Source: Straminergon stramineum
Taxonomy: Eukaryota > Streptophyta > Bryopsida > Hypnales > Calliergonaceae
Assembly (NCBI GenBank): GCA_963920665.1
Contig: OY987268.1
Coordinates: 2,978,501 to 3,042,500 of the forward strand
DNA length: 64,000 nucleotides
Direction of reading: 5' to 3'
Part shown: positions 50,353-63,810 of the stretch, one piece after another
Numbering within the stretch: the stretch's first letter is position 1
How the letters are laid out: each line of letters begins with the position of its first letter
Notes under the pieces: generated by a model
The model's input: only the letters and a program-made list of their open reading frames with translations
Databases searched by the model: none
Told to the model about the DNA's origin: nothing
Translations under genes and position numbers: made by a program

Positions 50353-51284
50353 TTAACCCCTAAACGCCAAAACTGCTTTTTTTAGCAACATAGCGATTTT
50401 GGGCAGCTCACTACGAACGGAGTTTTTCTTATTTTTCTTTGAAATTTTCACACAACATGTGCCCGAGGAGTATCTTTAAGGCCCAACAATTTTCATAACT
50501 TTTGACTTCATGGTTAAAAAGTTATTGCATGATATGTAATTTTCATTGCTCTTCGGGCAGCCCAAAAATTTCTTAAAAAAAATACTTTTTTAAGAAATAA
50601 AAATTTGAAATTGGTTTTCTAGATTTATATGTACATGGAAAGCTTTGAATCATTCCATTTTGATTTATGAGATGAAAGTTATGAGGCGTTTTAGTTTGCG
50701 GGCAGTTCCAAATTCTCTACTCTAAAATAAACTTTGAAGTCCTTTATTTCACTCAACTTTCAATATTTTTTGAAAAAAGAAAATCATAGATGTAGATTGT
50801 TTATTAAAACATTACAACCATTGGGATTGGAATATTTCAATTCCATAACAAAATTCTTCACAATTTAGTATTTTGAATCATTCTCTACTTCTTTGTACTT
50901 ACTATTTTTTTCCTATATGTTGCACAATTTCAAATGATCTCAAAATTTTCAAGCATGTGGCCAACTTGCATTGAAGAATTAATCTAAAGAAGCACCACCA
51001 TTTTGGAATTTTTTTCATACAAATGTGACCTTGTGAAATGCAGCTGTCCGTCTTTTCACAAGGTCAAAAAAAGGATTTTTGCTAAGTCAAATGTTGATAT
51101 CTTACAATCTACATAGTGGAAATTTCTGAAATTTTTTCCATGTCTTCTCAAATAAGTTTAGTACAAGATCTTATGGTTAAATGTGTCCAAGAATGTTTTT
51201 TTCCTAAAACTCGGTACTTGTTCTAGAAATGACAGTTTTGGAGTGTTTTTGGTGAAAACATAGTCGAAAACATTTAAGGGTTAA
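50353..51284 (-). mobile_element. TTAA-bounded TIR element, subfamily B, inverted
   Basis: TTAACCCCTAAACGCC at the left and ...CATTTAAGGGTTAA at the right. It is the reverse-complement orientation of the copy at 56344-57276 and the same length (932 bp). Non-coding. It lacks the two insertions present in 27328-29381 and so serves as the reference for them. Confidence 0.9.
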
Positions 51285-51339
51285 CAAAATGTGAAAGTTG
51301 GATTTTGATTTTTTGAGATTTTTTTTTGTATTACCCAAT

Positions 51340-51537
51340 AAGCTTCGTTTTGGGCTTAGGGTGGCAAAAAAAATTCTCCCTAATACCAATTGGAATAAAA
51401 ATTATATTTCTAGCAAGCTAAAGTGTTTTTCTGTCTTCGAAAAAAGCTTCGAAAAATCACGATAAAAATTCAGATCATAGGAGCCTACTTGAAATCCATT
51501 TTGTTCCCTTTAGGAACAATGAGACTTTGGAGGTTAA
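51340..51537 (+). mobile_element. 3' end fragment of a subfamily A element
   Basis: Matches the last 200 bp of A1: a 'gcttagggtggcaaaa' part, 'caattggaataaaaattata', 'gatcataggagcctac', 'gaaatccattttgt', and ends ...GAGACTTTGGAGGTTAA. The 5' part is missing. It lies just beyond the right end of the B copy, 55 bp away. Confidence 0.75.
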
Positions 51538-53825
51538 AATAAATCTCTACTCTTTGCCATACAAAGAATAATCTTTTTTTGTCAGACAATTCCATTTCTG
51601 TTTAAGACATGGATGAAGTCATCAATTCTAGATGGATAAATGCATTAAAAAAAGTGTGTGTTTTCAGACGAAGGATGAATGCAGAAAAACATAACCAAAA
51701 AAAATCTTTCTAAAATAGAAATTCATCTTTAGTAATAGTATTACCCTATCTTTGCAGGACACATGATTAGGCAATGGTCATCCCCCAGTGTTGGGAAGAT
51801 ATTATGCTTTGCTAGATATGATATCCCTGGAAGGAACCTAATAGTTAATTCAAGAAATTTGGGGTGTCTAGAGAGCCATATTAAGACAAATTTTTTTCAT
51901 TGTAGGAGTCATGTTTTCAAGGATGCCAAAGGAACCCCTACCTCATTACTAAACAATATTATGTACGATCAAGAAATAAAAACAATACGGTATGACCAAG
52001 AGGCTTTGTCTTGGCTAGGTAAACAACTCCAACTAAACCCTAACCATGTTGTACAATGTGAATGCAAGGTAAAAGTGCCCACTATGGACCTTTTATCCAT
52101 TGTGGACTCCTAAGAATATCTCCATTATGGTTTTCTTTTAGTTATTGAGATTTGGGCCACATTCAATGTCTTAGCTAAGTTAGAAAATATTGTGACGAGA
52201 ACAAGTGAGTAAGATGAGTGTTACAAATCAATTTGGTTTGGTTTAAGGGTAGTCTACAAACTCTTTTAGGTTGTGATGGGCTGATCACTTCAAAAATTCA
52301 TAACAAATTCACACTTTGTCGAAAAAATATAGTTTCAAATGCTCTCGCCATTTGTATCACTTGACTTTCTCTGGAAAAAAAAGTAGAAAATTTCAGAAAT
52401 GACAAGAAGCTTCCCACCCCACCCCACCCCATTTGATCCCTAATGGGCTGTTTTACCTTAGTTGTATGTAGGATTTGGAAACTGGGATTCAAGGGATTCA
52501 GAAACCATGATAGTCCATGCAAGAGTCGATGCTTCCTCTAACTTACCCCAAAGGCGGACAAACAGCACAGCCTAGTCTCTCCCCCCTGGCCAAGTCTTGA
52601 AGTCTAAAATCCCAAATATAAACTTCTCCATTTCATTTGTTTCAAGAAAAAAAAAGGTAAACCTGTTCCGTTTGGAATCTAGCTTGGACTAACTCAACAT
52701 ATCCCTCGTCCTCCATCCGGGAAGGCTCCGCGATGATGTCCACAGCGGCTGCTTCGGTGGCCGTTGTCACATGCCCGGCCCCCTGATGGCGATCCCAGGT
52801 AAGGTATCTCACACCAAATCTGTGTTGATGAAGAAGCACATGAGTACGATCTCCTGCTCCACCTACAGTGCCAAAGCCTTTTTGACAATTGGCACTAAAC
52901 ACGAGCGAGCAAGTGAGCGAGCAAGGCAAGCGAAAACAAATAAAAACCCAACCCACCTGCTGCTGCAAGGAAAAAGAGACGCAGTGCATCGGGTCATGGA
53001 CTCATGGGGGCTCCGCTACCTACACCTACACCCCTACTACTGTACAAGGAGGTTAAGTGACCTACCCAATCTTTCTTTTTTTTGAATTTTTTTGAAACAT
53101 ACGGTCTTCGACCTACCCAATCTTTGACTGGAGACCGAGAGTTTGAGTGGGGTCTGCTTGGACGGGTGCCCTGATGGACCGCTCCATTAGGTGCTGCAAG
53201 CAATAACTTAGTTTCTTACGGTGTATAATAAAAAGTTAATGAAATGCAATTTGAGCATGGAGGAGGAGAAGGAAGGATGGTGGTGTTGTCTACGTGCAAG
53301 TTATGTATGTGTTGAATGGAATGGATTGTGTGCATGCCTGGAATGAAGAATTTTTGTTACATATCGTGGAACATGGGAATCGGAACCTCTTGGTTCGTGT
53401 ATTTTATTTTATTTTATTAAGTATGCAGTGTCACATGACCCCTATCACGACTCGTGTCACAAAATCTGTCATGTTTTCCATCCCAGAGAAATATCATTCA
53501 ATTATCTCATTTGATTTTTATGATGAAAACCTTGAGCATGACAGGAGTGTTATGATTGAACGCAAGTGTTCAAATTGCTATGATTGAACTCCAATGCTAC
53601 AATTTCAGTTGCCTGCAAAGCAACTGCAATGTTGTTGTAGCAACAACAAATCATAGGAATAACTAAGGTGGTCACCCCAAAAAAACACCACTTTGTGCCT
53701 CTGTGACCAATGTTGCTAGCCTAGGGTTGATTTCGGACACACTTCTAATTTAAGCACTTTGAAAATTAATGGTTCATTCAATTAATGTCTAGAAAATATA
53801 TTCTATGAAAATCTAAAATCCACTT
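51538..53825. other. Gene-free DNA with a GC-richer island at 52400-53210
   Basis: No confirmed gene. The island holds several overlapping open frames and is the best place in the right half to look for a decayed or non-coding transcript (see the possible exon at 52663-52782). A 19-bp direct repeat 'gacctacccaatctttc/g' occurs at about 53060 and 53111. The open frame at 51763-52113 (116 codons) matches nothing I know. Confidence 0.4.
52663..52782 (-). pseudogene. Possible isolated exon or captured gene fragment
   Basis: Between a potential acceptor (..catcag at 52783-52788) and a donor (CAG|gtttac, at 52663) the minus strand encodes a stretch with protein-like composition: GHVTTATEAAAVDIIAEPSR, then MEDEGYVELVQARFQTEQ. 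I do not recognise the family, and no neighbouring exons could be joined in either direction. It may be a fragment captured by a transposon or the last trace of a gene. Low confidence. Confidence 0.2.
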
Positions 53826-54726
53826 TTAACCCCTAAAGTTCCAAGACCATTTTTCCATCAAAAACGACTCAAAACTACTAGTTCTACTACGTTTACCCAA
53901 GAAAACAAATAAAAAAGTTTTTTTTAATTGAACCATAGGATCTCGTACTTTGCTAGTCTTAGGTCATGTGGTACAAATTTCACGAAGCTTGACTATAGAG
54001 ATTGGAAGATATCAACATTCAATGTTGAAAAAAAAATTTTAAACGTTGCCTTGCAATTTCAAATGACTTTGACTGCCATTTATAGAAAAAAATTGCACTA
54101 AAAACTTTGAATCAAAATTTTTTTTGTGTTGAAGAATTGAGGTGAAAGTCTCGGAATTCTTTTTCAAGAATCACAAACTTGATTTTCATTCTTGAAAAAA
54201 TTGTTAAGTAGAAGTAGGTCCAAGATTGAAAGAAAAACTAAATCAACAATAGCTCTAAGATGGAATTGGAATACTATAGTTCCAATGGTCAAATTGTTTT
54301 AGCAAGAAAACTAAACCTTTTCAAACAATTTTTTTGGAAACATTGTGAAAATTGCATTAAAAATGAATCTTAAAAGTTATTTTCTCAAGAAGATGTTCCA
54401 ATCGCCCAAAAAATAAGATTGTCTATAACTCTCATGTTACAAATCGAAATGGAATGAATCAAAGATTTCCATGTAGATAAAATCATAATCTACGAGAGAA
54501 AAAAATTATCTAGGGGGGTCTACCTATCGTACCTAAAAGAAAGGCTTTCTGTGCCATAACTTTTGTTCACAAGCACCAATTGAAATAAAATTACATTCCC
54601 AAAAATCTAATGTGTTTTTTTCTTTCTTAAAAAAAATTCAAAAAATTATGATGAATATTGGGACCATAGGAGCCTACTCAAAATTCATTTTGTACCCCAT
54701 TGGAACAATGGGACTTTAGGTGTTAA
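53826..54726 (+). mobile_element. TTAA-bounded TIR element, subfamily A, diverged
   Basis: Begins TTAACCCCTAAAGTTCCAAG and ends ...GGGACTTTAGGTGTTAA; both TTAA are intact. Body colinear with A1 ('gtaggtccaagattgaaag', 'aagaagatgttccaatcgccc', 'ggaatgaatcaaag', 'ccataacttttgttcac'). 901 bp, many substitutions, non-coding. Confidence 0.88.
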
Positions 54727-54899
54727 AAGTTTTGTTGTTCCTCCCATCACTACCACATTTACTTGGCAACGAATGAGCCTTTGAAGCAAACAATTTTACT
54801 CCCATGCCAATTTGGCCAACTTTGACTATGGCCTTAGTGGAAGGCATAGAGGTTAGTGAGAGGTATGAGAACTAAAAGGAAAGGACTTTAGCAAGAACT

Positions 54900-55827
54900 T
54901 TAATCCCCTAAGGACCAAGGCCTTTTTCTTGCAAAAGAACACTCAAAATTGTCATTTCTATAGCAAAGAGTAAAAAAATTTCAAATTTTTATTTTTTGCA
55001 AATCTAACTATTAAATATTAAAACTAGATAGTATGAAAATGTGTGGAAAAAATCTCAAAATTTTTTACCGCATAGATTGCAAGATATTTGTGTTGAAAGT
55101 CACAATGAAGAAAACAAGTTTTTTAGTACATTGTAGAACTAGGTTATTTGACTTTGAACCTTCTCAAATTTATTTTTTTGCACTACAAAGTTTCAAGCTT
55201 TAAATTTTTATAGTGGAGAAATTAGTTGAGAGTTTGGGAAAAAAAATACAAAAAAGATTAATTTTTATTCTTTAAAAAATTGTTAAATAGAAATAGGTGC
55301 AAGATAGAAGGAAAATATAAATTATTAATATCTCTAATATTGAATTAAAATTCAGTAATAACAATGGTGAGATTGTTTTAGCAAGAAAATTAAACCATGT
55401 GGACCTTTTTCTTTTGAAAATTTGCATTCAGAAATGAATTATACAAGTTATTTTTTCAAGAAGATGCTCTAATTGCCCGAAAAACAAGATTGTTTGTACC
55501 TTTCTCATCACAAATCCAAATGGAATGAATCAAAGCTTTCCATGTAGAAAAAAAATATAATCTATGCCGAAATAAATAAATAAATAAATAAATAAACTTC
55601 AAGTTTTTGAATGTTTTTTGATGCCCCTTCTCCCCTGTTTAGAGCTTATTTGGGCATAACTTTTGTTCTCTCGCACTGAATGAAAAAGAAATTATATTCC
55701 CATGAAGCTAATCAATTTTCCTATCTTAACAAAAAGTTTCAAAAAATCAAGACAAAAATTGAGACTATAGGTACCTATCCAAAATCTCATTTCTCCCCCG
55801 AAGGGACAATGGTCCTTTAGGGGTTAA
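54900..55827 (+). mobile_element. TTAA-bounded TIR element, subfamily A, diverged
   Basis: Begins TTAATCCCCTAAGGACCAAG (one base inserted after TTAA) and ends ...AATGGTCCTTTAGGGGTTAA. 928 bp and colinear with A1, with an (AAAT)n run at about 55567-55591. It is only 173 bp from the previous copy. Non-coding. Confidence 0.88.
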
Positions 55828-56343
55828 GGTTTTGCTAGTGCAGAGCATTAGGTCTTGAGTGCACCACCACATCTCACAAGGCAATTAGTGACTTGCCACT
55901 TCTTCATGCTGTGGTCTAATTTTGAGGAATTGGTGGTGATTCTCTAAGAATTCTACCACCTATTTTATTTTGTGGTTGATTCATTTGAACATATTGATCT
56001 ACTGTCACTAAGCTAACTACACCTAATTTTGATTGCTTTTTAAAAATCCTACTACAAATTCTTGCCTAAAATGTACTTCCACCATTCACAAGTGTCTATG
56101 GTCGTGTTTAGAAACATCTATTTTCAAAAATTCAAAAATTCGTAGTTTATCCATATCATCACAAATTCTAGAACCTACAATTTGTCAACAATTATCATGT
56201 GGTTATCGTTGTTTCATAGGTTCACACGTTAATATACTCTTTAGCACATCATTATGATGCATTACTTTACAATATATCGCACCTTTATGATGCGTTACTT
56301 GCAATTGAAAGTAATGCATCGTAACAATGTGATAAATTGTATA
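55828..56343. other. Spacer between two TTAA-family copies, nothing recognised
   Basis: AT-rich with short open frames only. Near 56250-56335 a short inverted arrangement occurs (atgatgcattact...atgatgcgttact...agtaatgcatcg). Confidence 0.45.
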
Positions 56344-57276
56344 TTAACCCCTAAATGTTTTCAACTATGTTTTCACCAAAAATGCTCCAAAACGGTCATT
56401 TCTAGAACAAGTACCAAATTTTAGGAAAAAAACATTTTTGGACACATGTAACCGTAAGATCTTGTACTAAACTTATTTGAGAAGATGTGGAAAAAATTTC
56501 AGAATTTTCCACCGTGTAGATTGTAAGATATTAGTGTTTGAATTAGCAAAAATCCTTTTTTGGGCCCTGTGAAAAAACGGGCAGCTGCACTTCACAAGGC
56601 CACATTTGTATGAAAAAAATTCCAAAATGGTGGTTACTCTTTGGATTCATTCTTCAAGGCAACTTGTCTATGTGCTTGAAAAAATTCAAATCATTTGAAA
56701 TTGTACAACATATAGGAAAAAGGAAGTAAGTACAAAGAAGTAGAGAATGATTCAAAATACTAAATTGTGAAGAATTTCGTTATGGAATTGAAATTTTTTA
56801 ATCCCAATGGCTGTAATGTTTTAATAAACAATACACACCCTATCATTTTATTTTTTTCCAAAAATATTGAAAATTGAGTGAAATAAAGGACTTCAAAGTT
56901 TATTTTAGAGTAGGGAATCCGAAACTGCCCGCAAACTAAAATGCCTCATAACTTTCATCTCATAAATCAAAATGGAATGATTCAAAGCTTTCCATGTACT
57001 TATAAATCTAGAAAACCAATTTTAAATTTTTATTTCTTAAAAAAGTGTTTTCTTAAGAAATTTTTGGGCTGCCCGAGGAGCACTGAAAATTACATATCAT
57101 GCAATAACTTTTTAACCATGAAGTCAAAAGTTATGAAAATTGTTGGGCCTTAAAGATACTCCTCGGGCACATGTTGTGTGAAAATTTCAAAGAAAAATAA
57201 GAAAAACTCCATTTGTAGTGAGCTGCCCAAAATCGCTATGTTGCCAAAAAACGCAGTTTGGGCATTTAGGGGTTAA
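56344..57276 (+). mobile_element. TTAA-bounded TIR element, subfamily B, reference copy
   Basis: TTAACCCCTAAATG at the left, CATTTAGGGGTTAA at the right (perfect 14-bp inverted match), 933 bp. Compared with subfamily A the order of motifs is the same, but sequence is well diverged outside the TIR and a few cores ('aatggaatga.tcaaagctt', 'atcttgtact'). Non-coding. Confidence 0.92.
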
Positions 57277-59356
57277 TGTGCGAACCCATGAAACTACGAT
57301 AACCACATGATAATTGTTGATGAACTGCAAGTTTCTAAATTTTGTGATGAATGGTGTTCAACAAATACACTTTAAGAGGATTTCTTCATTTATTTTAAAT
57401 TGTAAAAGGAGTTTGACCACCACCACCCCTATTGACTACCAACAAGACCCCACAAAAAAAAATCAATATAATACTGGGAAGCATACTGAATTACTTATTT
57501 TGTGCTATTTTAGGTGTCCTTTAGTTAACTTAATTTGAGCTTTCTCACTGATTTCAAACCCCCAAAAATTCCAAAAAACAAAATTCCAAATTTTGGTCAT
57601 TAGTGATAACCAATAAACCCCCGGACCGGCGTCCTTCCCAAGGTGGTGGTGGTGGTAGTGGTGGGGTTCCCAAATTTGGACCAAAGCGTATGGTCTGGTT
57701 CTCCCTGTCCATGACAGCACGGGTCTTGGCATACCCACCCACTCACCCCCCCGGCACTCACGCTTTTGTCGGAGGCCCCCTCGGGTAGCGGCCCCAGGCC
57801 ATTAAAGCCCAAGTGGTGAATCCCACTCTTATTTTTCCTTAATAATAACATACCGGTGTAAAAGAAAAAAAAGCTAATAAATCAAGTACTGACATCAATT
57901 AATTAAGTTAACTTTAAGTGCCCAAAATCCCCAAATTGCACAAATAACAAGCCTCGGCTCATGCAAACTGCTGCCTGCAAAGGCATCCATGCAGTGCAGT
58001 GCAGTGGGGATGCAGTGCAGTGCAGGGAGGGAGGATGCAGTGCAGGGGCCTGGTTCGGTCACCGGTAAGTTACCGGTACGGTACTTCACCTCCTCCTCCT
58101 GCCTTCCATCATTGCGGCTTCAGTTTTTTTTGCCTTGGAACTCCATCCCACTGAAGCTCAGACAGACAGACAGACAGACAGCCACAGAGCGGCAGCGGCA
58201 GCGGCAGCAGCAGCAGTGAGCAGGCAGAGTGGCTCGTGTGCTTGGGTCACCGTGCCCATGTGCATGAACACTCATGTGCAGGGTGCAGTTCTTTTCTATT
58301 AAAAAATTCCACCCTAGAAAGGTCTTACCATTTTTTTATATATTGACTTTTTTTGAGATGAAAAAGGCAAATTCTAAACAAATCTCATCATTTCATATAC
58401 ATATTTCTGAGATGAGCAGGCGAATTCAAAAATTCTCACCATTTTACTTTTATTTTGAAACCCAGGGTTTATTCCAAGAAAATACCCAAGAACAAATGAC
58501 GGAACTTGCACCATTTTAGTTTATATGGAAAGAGGGTTATATAGTTTTGTAAGTTGTCACATATTGTTATCCCTCAAAAACGTGGCTTCCCCATGACTAA
58601 GGTAGTCACCAAAATATGCTTGGACTGTTGGACTAGTAGGTGCATTATTTGTTTCTAAAATAAACAATGAAGTCATCCATCAACCACTTTTTGGTTTAAG
58701 TATTTTTCAAAAGTTGACTCTAGAAAAAACCCACCCACCACGATCAAAGTAGTCACTAAAATGCTCTTATTATTGATCTAATAGGTGCATTTTTAGTTTC
58801 TACAATTAACAATGAAAGTCATAAGTTAAACCCTTGAGAACTGTAACATCCTTAAAAGGTTAAGCTTAAATTGTTCAAGTGGGGGGGGGGGGAACTTTTG
58901 TCTTTTCCTATATATAAAAGACTTTCATTTCAATGGAATATTTTAATATGATATCAATTTTTCCTTCTTTTAAAATTAAGATTCTTTAGGTATACCAACA
59001 ATGATGATAGTGTGTGAGCATAGAAATGCGAGCATGTGAGCCTTGAGCATATGTATAAGTGGATATACTACAACCATGGAAGGCACTTATGACATAAACA
59101 TCTATAACATAGGTATCTACAACATAGTTACACTACAATCATGGAAAGTTTCTATTATAGACACCTATAACAAAAATGTATAGTCTTCTAGGCTCATAGG
59201 CTTACACTTCTAGGCTCACATAATAGCAACCTTTGGTATACCAATAAAGGAAAAACTTCTTTCATCGAGATGTTCGCGGTCAGAATTTTTTGTTGTTAAC
59301 AAGGTTATATTCATGGTCCTATAGACCTCATTGTGAGACCTTAAAGGAACAAACTC
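57277..59356. other. Gene-free DNA with a GC-richer island at 57600-58290
   Basis: The island contains simple repeats: ggtggt at 57640-57663, 'gcagtgcagtgcagtg' at about 57990-58033, (CAGA)n at 58160-58182 and (GCAGCG)n/(CAG)n at 58188-58217. A G run lies at 58882-58892. Open frames over the repeats are not convincing genes. It resembles a promoter or first-exon region without a recognisable gene behind it. Confidence 0.45.
58990..59235 (-). repeat. Dispersed repeat, inverted partner of 23040-23280
   Basis: See the partner: the shared blocks 'gtgagcatagaaatg', 'ggcacttat', repeated 'acctataacat' units and 'tatagtcttcta' occur here in mirrored order. Non-coding. Confidence 0.55.
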
Positions 59357-61125
59357 TTAACCCTCAAAGTCCCAATGCCTTATTCCCATCAAGAAACATT
59401 CAAAATTTCCATTTCCATCGCAAAGAGAAAAAAAACTTTGAATTTTTTTTCTTGCATATCTATCCGTAGGATCTTGCACTAGACTAGGGGATAAATGTGT
59501 GGAAGAAAGTTCAAAAACTCTAAACTTGTAGATTGCAAGATATTTGCATTTAAAGTGAAGAAATTTTTTTTTTTTACGCCTCACTTGATTAGATTTTTGA
59601 CTTTGAATCATCTTAACTTAAAAATTTTGCACTATTGATTTTTAATTTTATATGTTGAAGAATTGAGTTGAGAGTTTGGGAAAAAAATTCAAAAAAGGAA
59701 TATTGCATTTTCGCGCATTAAGAATTTATAAGTAGAAGTAGGCTCAAGATTGAAAGAAAAACTAAACTATTGATCCCTAAAGTTCCTTGACTATGTTATC
59801 ACTAGAAACCCTCAAAAACTGCCATTTCTAATATAAGTACTAAATTTTTGAAAAATGTGATGTTGGGGCACATGTAACTATAGGATCCTATAGTACACCA
59901 GATTGAGAAGATGTGGTAAAAAAATCAGAAAATTCCACCGTGTAGATTGCAAGATATTAGCATTTGAAGTAACAAAAATCCTTTTGGGGGCCCTGTGAAA
60001 AAATAGGCAATTGCACGTTACAAGGTCACATTTGTACGAAAAAATGTCCAAACTGGTGGTGCTTCTTTAGATTCATTCTTCAATGCAAGTTGGCCACATG
60101 CTTGAAAATTTTCAGATCATTTTGAATTGTGCAACATATAGGAAAAAAATAGTAAATAGAAAGATGTAGAGAATGATTCAAAATACTAAATTGTTGACAA
60201 TTTATTAATGGAATTGAAAATTCCCAATCCCAATGGTTGTAATGTTGTAATAAACAATCTACATCTAATGTTTTTATTTTTTCAAAAAATATTAAAAATT
60301 GAGTGAAATAAAGGACTTCAGAGTTTATTTTAGAGTTGAGAATCCATACTTGCCCACAAACTAAAAGATCTCATAACTTTTGACTCATTAATCAAAATGG
60401 AATGATTCAAAGCTTTCTATATAGAGAGAAATCTAGAAAACCAATTTCAAATTTGTATTTTGAAAAAAATGATTTTTTTAGATCTGCTCAAACTGCCTTT
60501 GTTGAGAAAAAAACTACATATTAGGCTATAACTTTTGATTCATATTTCCAAATGTCATGAAGTTTAGTGCACATGAAAGATATTCCTCGTCCACACCTTC
60601 TATTGAAGTTTGGGCCAAAAACATGGAAATCTCTAGTCACACGTACATGCTCAAAAAAGTTATATTGGCAAAAAACACACCTTGGCCCTTGAGGGGTTAA
60701 TATATGGAATTGAAACGTACGACTAATCTCAACGGTGAGATTGTTGTAGCAAGTGATCTTCAACTTGTGAAACTTTTTATTTTGAAAAATTGTGAAAATT
60801 GAGTTCAAACATGAATCCTACAAGGAATACTTTCAAGAACATGCTCCAATTGCCCATAAAACATAATTGCCTATAATATTCACATAACAAATCCAAATGG
60901 AATGAATCAAAGCATCTCATGTAAATAAAATTTCAATCTATGAGAACTCAATATCAAATCTTTTGTGTGGAGACGTTTCTACCCATTGAACTAAAATTTG
61001 GGCTTATTTTTCCATAACTTTTGCTCTCGAGCACTAATTGAAATAAAAATGACACACCTAGAAAGCTAATGTATTTTTCCATCTTCACAAAAAGTTAAAA
61101 AAAATCATGATGAATATTGAGATGT
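59357..61125 (+). mobile_element. TTAA-bounded element, subfamily A, split by a nested B copy
   Basis: Left end TTAACCCTCAAAGTCCCAAT. The A body runs to 'gaaagaaaaactaaacta', is interrupted at 59770-60700, resumes with 'tggaattgaaacgtacgact', 'caacggtgagattg', 'caaatggaatgaatcaaag' and 'ccataacttttgctctcgagc', and is lost at about 61125 before the right TIR. Non-coding. Confidence 0.82.
59770..60700 (+). mobile_element. Subfamily B element nested in a subfamily A element
   Basis: Left boundary TTGATCCCTAAAGTTCC (TTAA with one change), right boundary GAGGGGTTAA, 931 bp and colinear with 56344-57276. In sister A copies the same place reads 'aaat..TTAAtagctctaag' with one TTAA (for example at about 39648, 46141 and 55325), so the insertion duplicated TTAA. 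It also shows that B moved after this A copy had inserted. Confidence 0.88.
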
Positions 61126-63160
61126 AGGAGAAAGCTCCTAATTTGAGGATGTCTATTTATCTTCACACAAGTTATATTTGAAATTCTAATTAACTATATA
61201 AGGAAAATTTTGTATTCCACGTTTTTTTCGCCTCTGGTGTGAATGTACAATAAATGCTTTCAAGTCCCTATTTCAAATGATGAATAAAGAATTCAAGGAC
61301 GTTGTTTTGTCCAAATAACTTCAAAAACAATGCTTAAATCTTCAAAAAGAATCCTTTCTTTATGATCAATAGAATAAAATCAAGGTAACTAATATTTGTC
61401 CAAAGATGTTTCCCCCCAAAATGCAAAAATGAATTTAGGAGTCAAAAGATTAATTAATCAAGATGAATTATTCTTTGTAAAATCTCGCTATAACAAAGTG
61501 ATAACCTATTTAGATAAATTTATTAGAGCTTGTTTCACTAATGAGTTGTTCACATTGGTAATTTTCATAGAAAAGGTATGTTTAGACACGAGGGTTGATG
61601 AATGTACTTTAAGGAGTAGATACAAGGTGTTCCAATTTTGCGGGGAATAAGAGATTTTTGACCCCTCAAGGACTATGGGTAAGCCCAAATTCCTACAATT
61701 ATAAAAAGGAAACTTATAAATAATAATAATAATTTAATGATGATTTAAAAAATCTAAAGTATGATCTATACATTGAATCCTTGTGGTTAGATCAATTGCT
61801 ACACCAACAAAAAAACTTTCAATAAAATTTACAAACAAATTTTTTTTTCTTCTGTAATTTATTATCGATTGAAAACTTGTAATTTTCACAAAGTTGTTCA
61901 TTCTCTTAATTCAAAATTTTTTAATACAAATACAATGATTTTTTGAGATTTCTATTTTAATTAGAGTCATTATTTTAATGAAAAATTTAGTTTTTGAAGT
62001 CAAACATGCTGACAATCCTTGAATTGTAGAAGATTAGCAAAATGAAGTTATGCAAATTTATAATGTACAAATATCAAAAAACTAACACAAGAATCTACAA
62101 GCACTTAGATGGATGCAATGATGAATGCTTGATACATGTTTGGATTTATCTAATTATTCTTCAAAATTTGAACATCTTGTTTCAATAAAAAGAAAAAAAA
62201 ATTTAATTTGATCCAACAATTCTACTACCTATTCTTAGAGGATTGACAAACATGGATAGGTGAGATATTGAATTAGTTTGAAAGCTCACTGAGATTTTTG
62301 TCCTCTATCAACTATGTTAGTAGGTATAATCAACCTACCATTTATCACTAAAAAAGACACTATTTTAAATAAGATGGGATACTAGAAATGATGAAGTATT
62401 AACCATAATGGATGATTCATCTTCATAGATTTGATGGTTGATTTATTATTTGCTTCTATTACAAAGCAATCACAAACTTTTCAAATGTGTTTTTCAAAAA
62501 AGTATATATGATTCAATATAGTATTCATTTCATAAAAATATTGCATTTGCTTGTGATGTTTACTTTGAAGGCTGACCACCCCTGACCATGCAAACAATGA
62601 ATTTAGTCATCTTAATACAAAAAAAATCATCATTGATATCTACAGACAATTGAAATACCTACATGTTTTCTCTAAATGATAACACACTTTACATCTATTA
62701 CAACTTGTACTAGAATCTTATTCAATTGGCAAGACATCACTGTTGACGTTTTCATATGCTATGTGATAATTTCACCAGTACAATATTTGACATTGCAGAA
62801 GTATAGTACATGTTTTCAAATCTCCAAGTGTGTCTTCATCATTGTAATGATTATTTTCTTCTTTCACTTTCAGTGTGAGAAAAGATGACGGTTGTGATGG
62901 CAGCTGTAGTAATAATGATTATCTCCATTACTTTGAGTGTAGTTCAAAATCACATAATCATCGTGCCTTCATTGTACTTGCAAGTAATTGTAAGTGATTG
63001 TTATCATTCAATTCAAAAATAATCTATAATATTTCTAAACAAGGGATTGGAATTTAAATGAGACATATTGCAATTAGCTATTGGTTATTTACACATTTTA
63101 AGAATTTTCATCCATATCACCCACTCTCATAGGAGATATTGTGCTCTACAATGAAGGTTA
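61126..63160. other. AT-rich gene-free DNA
   Basis: No gene or bounded element seen. The longest frames (61396-61650, 62676-62888) have no recognisable motifs. A short (TAA)n tract is at about 61721-61733. Confidence 0.5.
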
Positions 63161-63810
63161 CAGTTTCCATTGGGTTATGATTGGGTTACAATAGGGTTTT
63201 ACAAAGAAGGTTACAGTGAGGGTTTTACAATGAGGGTTACAATTTCCATTGGGTTATGATTGGGTACAATAGGATTACGATGAGGGTTCTACAATTAAGG
63301 TTTTGAAATTAGAGTTACAATTTCCATTGGGTTATGATTGGGTACAATAGGATTACGATGAGGGTTCTACAATTAAGGTTTTGAAATTAGAGTTACAATT
63401 TCCATTGGGTTATGATTGGGTACAATAGGATTACGATGAGGGTTCTACAATTAAGGTTTTGAAATTAGAGTTACAATTTCCATTGGGTTATGATTGGGTA
63501 CAATAGGATTACGATGAGGGTTCTACAATTAAGGTTACAATTTCCATTGGGTTATGATTGGATTCAATAGGATTACGATGAGGGTTCTACAATTAAGGTT
63601 ACAATTTCCATTGGGTTATGATTGGGTACAGTAGGATTACAATGAGGGTTCTACAATTAAGGTTACAATTTCCATTGGGTTATGATTGGGTACAATAGGA
63701 TTACAATGAGGGTTCTACAATTAAGGTTACAATTTCCATTGGGTTATGATTGGGTACAATAGGATTACAATGAGGGTTCTACAATTAAGGTTTTGAAATT
63801 AGGGTTACTA
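63161..63810. repeat. Minisatellite with 78-bp and 64-bp unit forms
   Basis: Unit starts ('acaatttccattgggttatg', first one 'acagtttcc') lie at 63161, 63239, 63317, 63395, 63473, 63537, 63601, 63665 and 63729. The first four steps are 78 bp and the next four 64 bp; the last unit again has the longer form and decays after 63800. The 14-bp difference is the segment 'ttgaaattagagtt'. Within units 'gggtta' and 'gggttctac' recur every 10-25 bp, so there is an older short periodicity. It is not a telomere array. Non-coding. Confidence 0.95.
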